Assembly (NCBI RefSeq): GCF_014201715.1
Contig: NZ_JACHFD010000024.1
Location: 1-59,864, forward strand
Direction: 5' to 3'
Origin: Haloferula luteola
GTDB lineage: Bacteria > Verrucomicrobiota > Verrucomicrobiia > Verrucomicrobiales > Akkermansiaceae
Length of the DNA stretch: 59,864 nt
Shown: positions 58,075 through 59,864 of the stretch, piece after piece
Layout: every line of letters starts with the position of its first letter
How positions within the stretch are numbered: the stretch's first letter is position 1
Position numbers and translations under genes: made by a program
The notes under the pieces: generated by a model
Databases searched by the model: none
What the model was told of the DNA's origin: nothing
The model's input: only the letters and a program-made list of their open reading frames with translations

Positions 58075-58206
58075 GACAGGGTCGAACGCCCCGCTTTCAC
58101 CTAGATCTCCTCCCGAAGGAACTTCCTTCTTTTTTCAGTTGTCAGCCAGCCTCCCTGTGGGTAATTCCCCCGGCCCCGGGCCGGTCTTCGGCCCTCGGAC
58201 GTCAAT

Positions 58207-58281
<75 letters not shown>

Positions 58282-58599
58282 TTGATGATCCTGAACGACT
58301 TACAGGATCCACGGCCCTCGAAAATGGGAACAAAAGTGGGAACAAGTCCAGACGAGCCAGTCTTGCTCTTAGTGTCCCATTCCGGATGCAATGGAAGCGT
58401 CCCATGAATCCTCCTTGCCTCACGGCATGGGTGGTCGCGGCGGAACGTCACAGAAGTTCATCACCAGGCGCCATGACCCAGGAGCGGAAACGCCCGGCCG
58501 AAAATCCGAAACGGCGTCCATCACTCGGCACCATCGGAAGCCAAAGGAACGAAGGGCTCAATCGGTGTTTTCCGACGCTCTCGTTCGCTTTTGGGTATT
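58282..58599. other. Sequence downstream of the tRNA, no gene recognised
   Basis: 318 bases. Just after the tRNA a 9-base unit TGGGAACAA repeats with period 12 (58325-58333 and 58337-58345). Open frames on both strands have no family character. It marks the point where gene style changes to small unknown genes and may be an attachment-site boundary. Confidence 0.4.
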
Positions 58600-59154
58600 T
58601 TAGAGCTTCGCATCAAAGTAGTAGATCATCTTATCGTTCGGACTGGCGAAGATGATCTGTGCTGCGTTTGGTCGAGTTCCTGACATGTCAATACTCCAGA
58701 CATAAACATACATGTTGGGGCTTCGAATCTCGTCAATCGTTGGAAACCAAGGCATCTCTGATAATCGCAACCAACTCGCAGCAAAGTCGATCGCCTGCTC
58801 AGCGGTTCCTGTGAGAGCGTCCCCACGATACCACCCGCCTCCGCCGCGTTCTTCGTCGAAAACCAATTCTGACCCGTCGAGATGAGAGACACGCATTGCA
58901 TGTCCACCCAGATGATCCCCAGTGAACGATCTCGCAGAAGCGTAACTGTGAACCACTTCTTCAGTTCGGTCGTCGCCTAGATTGCACCAGTTCAGGACGA
59001 ACCTTACATCGTGCTTGCTTACGGTTTTGCTGGTTGGCCGATTGCCAGAGCCGATCTGATAGAGAATCGTTCCGCCAATTACCAGAACCGCGACGAAGGA
59101 AATCGCTCCCCAAACAAGGAGGAAGCCTTTAAATATTCTCCACGCGCGATTCAT
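58600..59154 (-). CDS. Membrane-anchored protein of unknown function
   Basis: 184 residues from ATG 59154 (NRAWRIFKGFLLVWGAISFVAVLVIGG), chosen over an upstream in-frame start because it opens a single transmembrane anchor. The rest is a soluble domain with several conserved-looking Trp, Gly and Asp residues (LNWCNLGDDR, MRVSHLDGSELVFDEER, WFPTIDEIRSPN, AAQIIFASPNDKMIYYF). No known family recognised. It is 48 bases downstream of the next gene on the same strand. Confidence 0.65.
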   Translation of the reverse strand: MNRAWRIFKGFLLVWGAISFVAVLVIGGTILYQIGSGNRPTSKTVSKHDVRFVLNWCNLGDDRTEEVVHSYASARSFTGDHLGGHAMRVSHLDGSELVFDEERGGGGWYRGDALTGTAEQAIDFAASWLRLSEMPWFPTIDEIRSPNMYVYVWSIDMSGTRPNAAQIIFASPNDKMIYYFDAKL

Positions 59155-59202
59155 TTCTAGCGACCGTTTGAGCGCATCCGGCAACGCGATGAAAGCAGGA
59201 AT

Positions 59203-59577
59203 TCAATTTGGCGGCTTGTCGCCGTCGGATGCCGCGGCTTGTTCGCCATTGGTTTCCTTGTGATTCCGTTCGTTGAGAAACGTAGTCGAAGGAACATCAG
59301 GGCGATACAGCTCCCGGATTACTGCTAAGGTCCGATTGACCATGAATTGTCCGGCGATGAAGCCTCCGATTCCACCACCAATACCCGCTCCCCAAATACC
59401 GCAACCGGGCCCAATCAGGTCTCCGACAAGAGCACCACAACCTGCACTAACGCCGGCTATTGCTGCTCTCACAAACGACGGAGTTGAGCGAGAGCACTCA
59501 CGCCAAATCTGCTTCCGTTCAATAGGAGAAAAGGTCGCCAATTCAGGTGCGTTTGGAGTAGTCCAATAGATCTTCAT
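59203..59577 (-). CDS. Small glycine-zipper membrane protein
   Basis: 124 residues. The central part (~42-78, AGVSAGCGALVGDLIGPGCGIWGAGIGGGIGGFIAG) is a Gly-rich hydrophobic zipper of the type that packs membrane helices; flanks are polar. No function can be assigned. Located near the right edge, upstream of the other unknown gene. Confidence 0.55.
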   Translation of the reverse strand: MKIYWTTPNAPELATFSPIERKQIWRECSRSTPSFVRAAIAGVSAGCGALVGDLIGPGCGIWGAGIGGGIGGFIAGQFMVNRTLAVIRELYRPDVPSTTFLNERNHKETNGEQAAASDGDKPPN

Positions 59578-59864
59578 TCCCGTTGTCTTGGAATCATTTA
59601 CGGAGCCAGTTCTGTTGCCTCTTGGCTTCCCGGTTGCAGGTGTCCTTCAATTTATCAGGCGAACGTCAAAGCACACCAACCGCCTGACGAAAGCCGCGCT
59701 TTGACTGTGGGTTGAGGGTTGTGATCACTGTTAAAATTCGACTCGCGTCGGGGCAAGTGTTGAGAGCGCCGCCTTGTTGAAACTGTCGAAAAACCCCTCC
59801 CTGTTCCAGCCCGATTTCCGCCCGCTGGCCCGCCCGCTGCTTCCTCGGGACGCGAGCCATGGCA

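Noticed and set aside
59666..59860. 64-residue minus-strand frame at the right edge
   Set aside because: It touches the window end, has no family character and may be part of a dispersed repeat; not enough to call a gene.

Overview
The window most likely comes from a member of the Verrucomicrobiota, probably the Verrucomicrobiales. This is inferred from gene content: a sulfatase with a Cys-type active site, a DUF1080 hydrolase, a planctomycete-type cytochrome c, a very large secreted protein rich in Asp-rich calcium-binding repeats, an RHS/YD-repeat protein, and a four-gene ABC/GldG/DUF4340 locus. Most of the window is GC-rich with dense, housekeeping-type gene packing. The first ~11 kb, the sulfatase and the last ~1.5 kb are less GC-rich and look accessory.

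Layout. 1-8558: five minus-strand genes in one tight run, all with export signals: a coiled-coil protein, a YadA-head-like protein, a protein with three NLGQ(L/A)K repeats and Asp-rich repeats, a GH29-like protein whose usual nucleophile position is not Asp, and a YD-repeat protein that leaves the window. 8559-10428: a scar zone with a decayed transposase, a possible second transposase fragment and a frameshifted secreted protein. 10429-17275 (minus): a HEAT-like membrane protein, a pseudo-GTPase paired with a disordered/Roadblock-like protein, then an RsmA-Nudix fusion, TonB-like, ExbB, ExbD and peptide deformylase in one run. 17276-21241 (plus): a structured leader ending in a terminator, a PpiD/SurA-like foldase, a TPR protein and metG.

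21266-27008 (minus): DUF3820, prfC, a cytochrome c membrane protein, a small membrane protein, a DUF1080 hydrolase and citramalate synthase (cimA). 27438-28958 (plus): sulfatase. 29250-34528 (minus): uvrA, ECF sigma factor, membrane anti-sigma candidate and a secreted PDZ protein. 34635-40554 (plus): priA, an unknown membrane protein and an Lnt-like acyltransferase. 40647-45070 (minus): recQ, a low-molecular-weight phosphatase and a RpiB-GlyA fusion. 45158-45778 (plus): a YihX-type HAD phosphatase, sharing a two-way terminator with the 1734-residue secreted repeat protein (45848-51052, minus). 51576-58074 (plus): ABC ATPase, ABC-2 permease, GldG-like, DUF4340 and, after a terminator, a halogenase-like flavoprotein. 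58207-58281: tRNA with a CAU anticodon. Beyond it are two unknown small minus-strand genes.

Candidates for undescribed biology, in my order: the RpiB-SHMT fusion; the five-gene exported cassette at the left edge; the pseudo-GTPase/Roadblock-like pair; the RsmA-Nudix fusion; and the structured RNA-plus-terminator upstream of the foldase gene. All assignments come from reading sequence and recalled family motifs; no database search was run.
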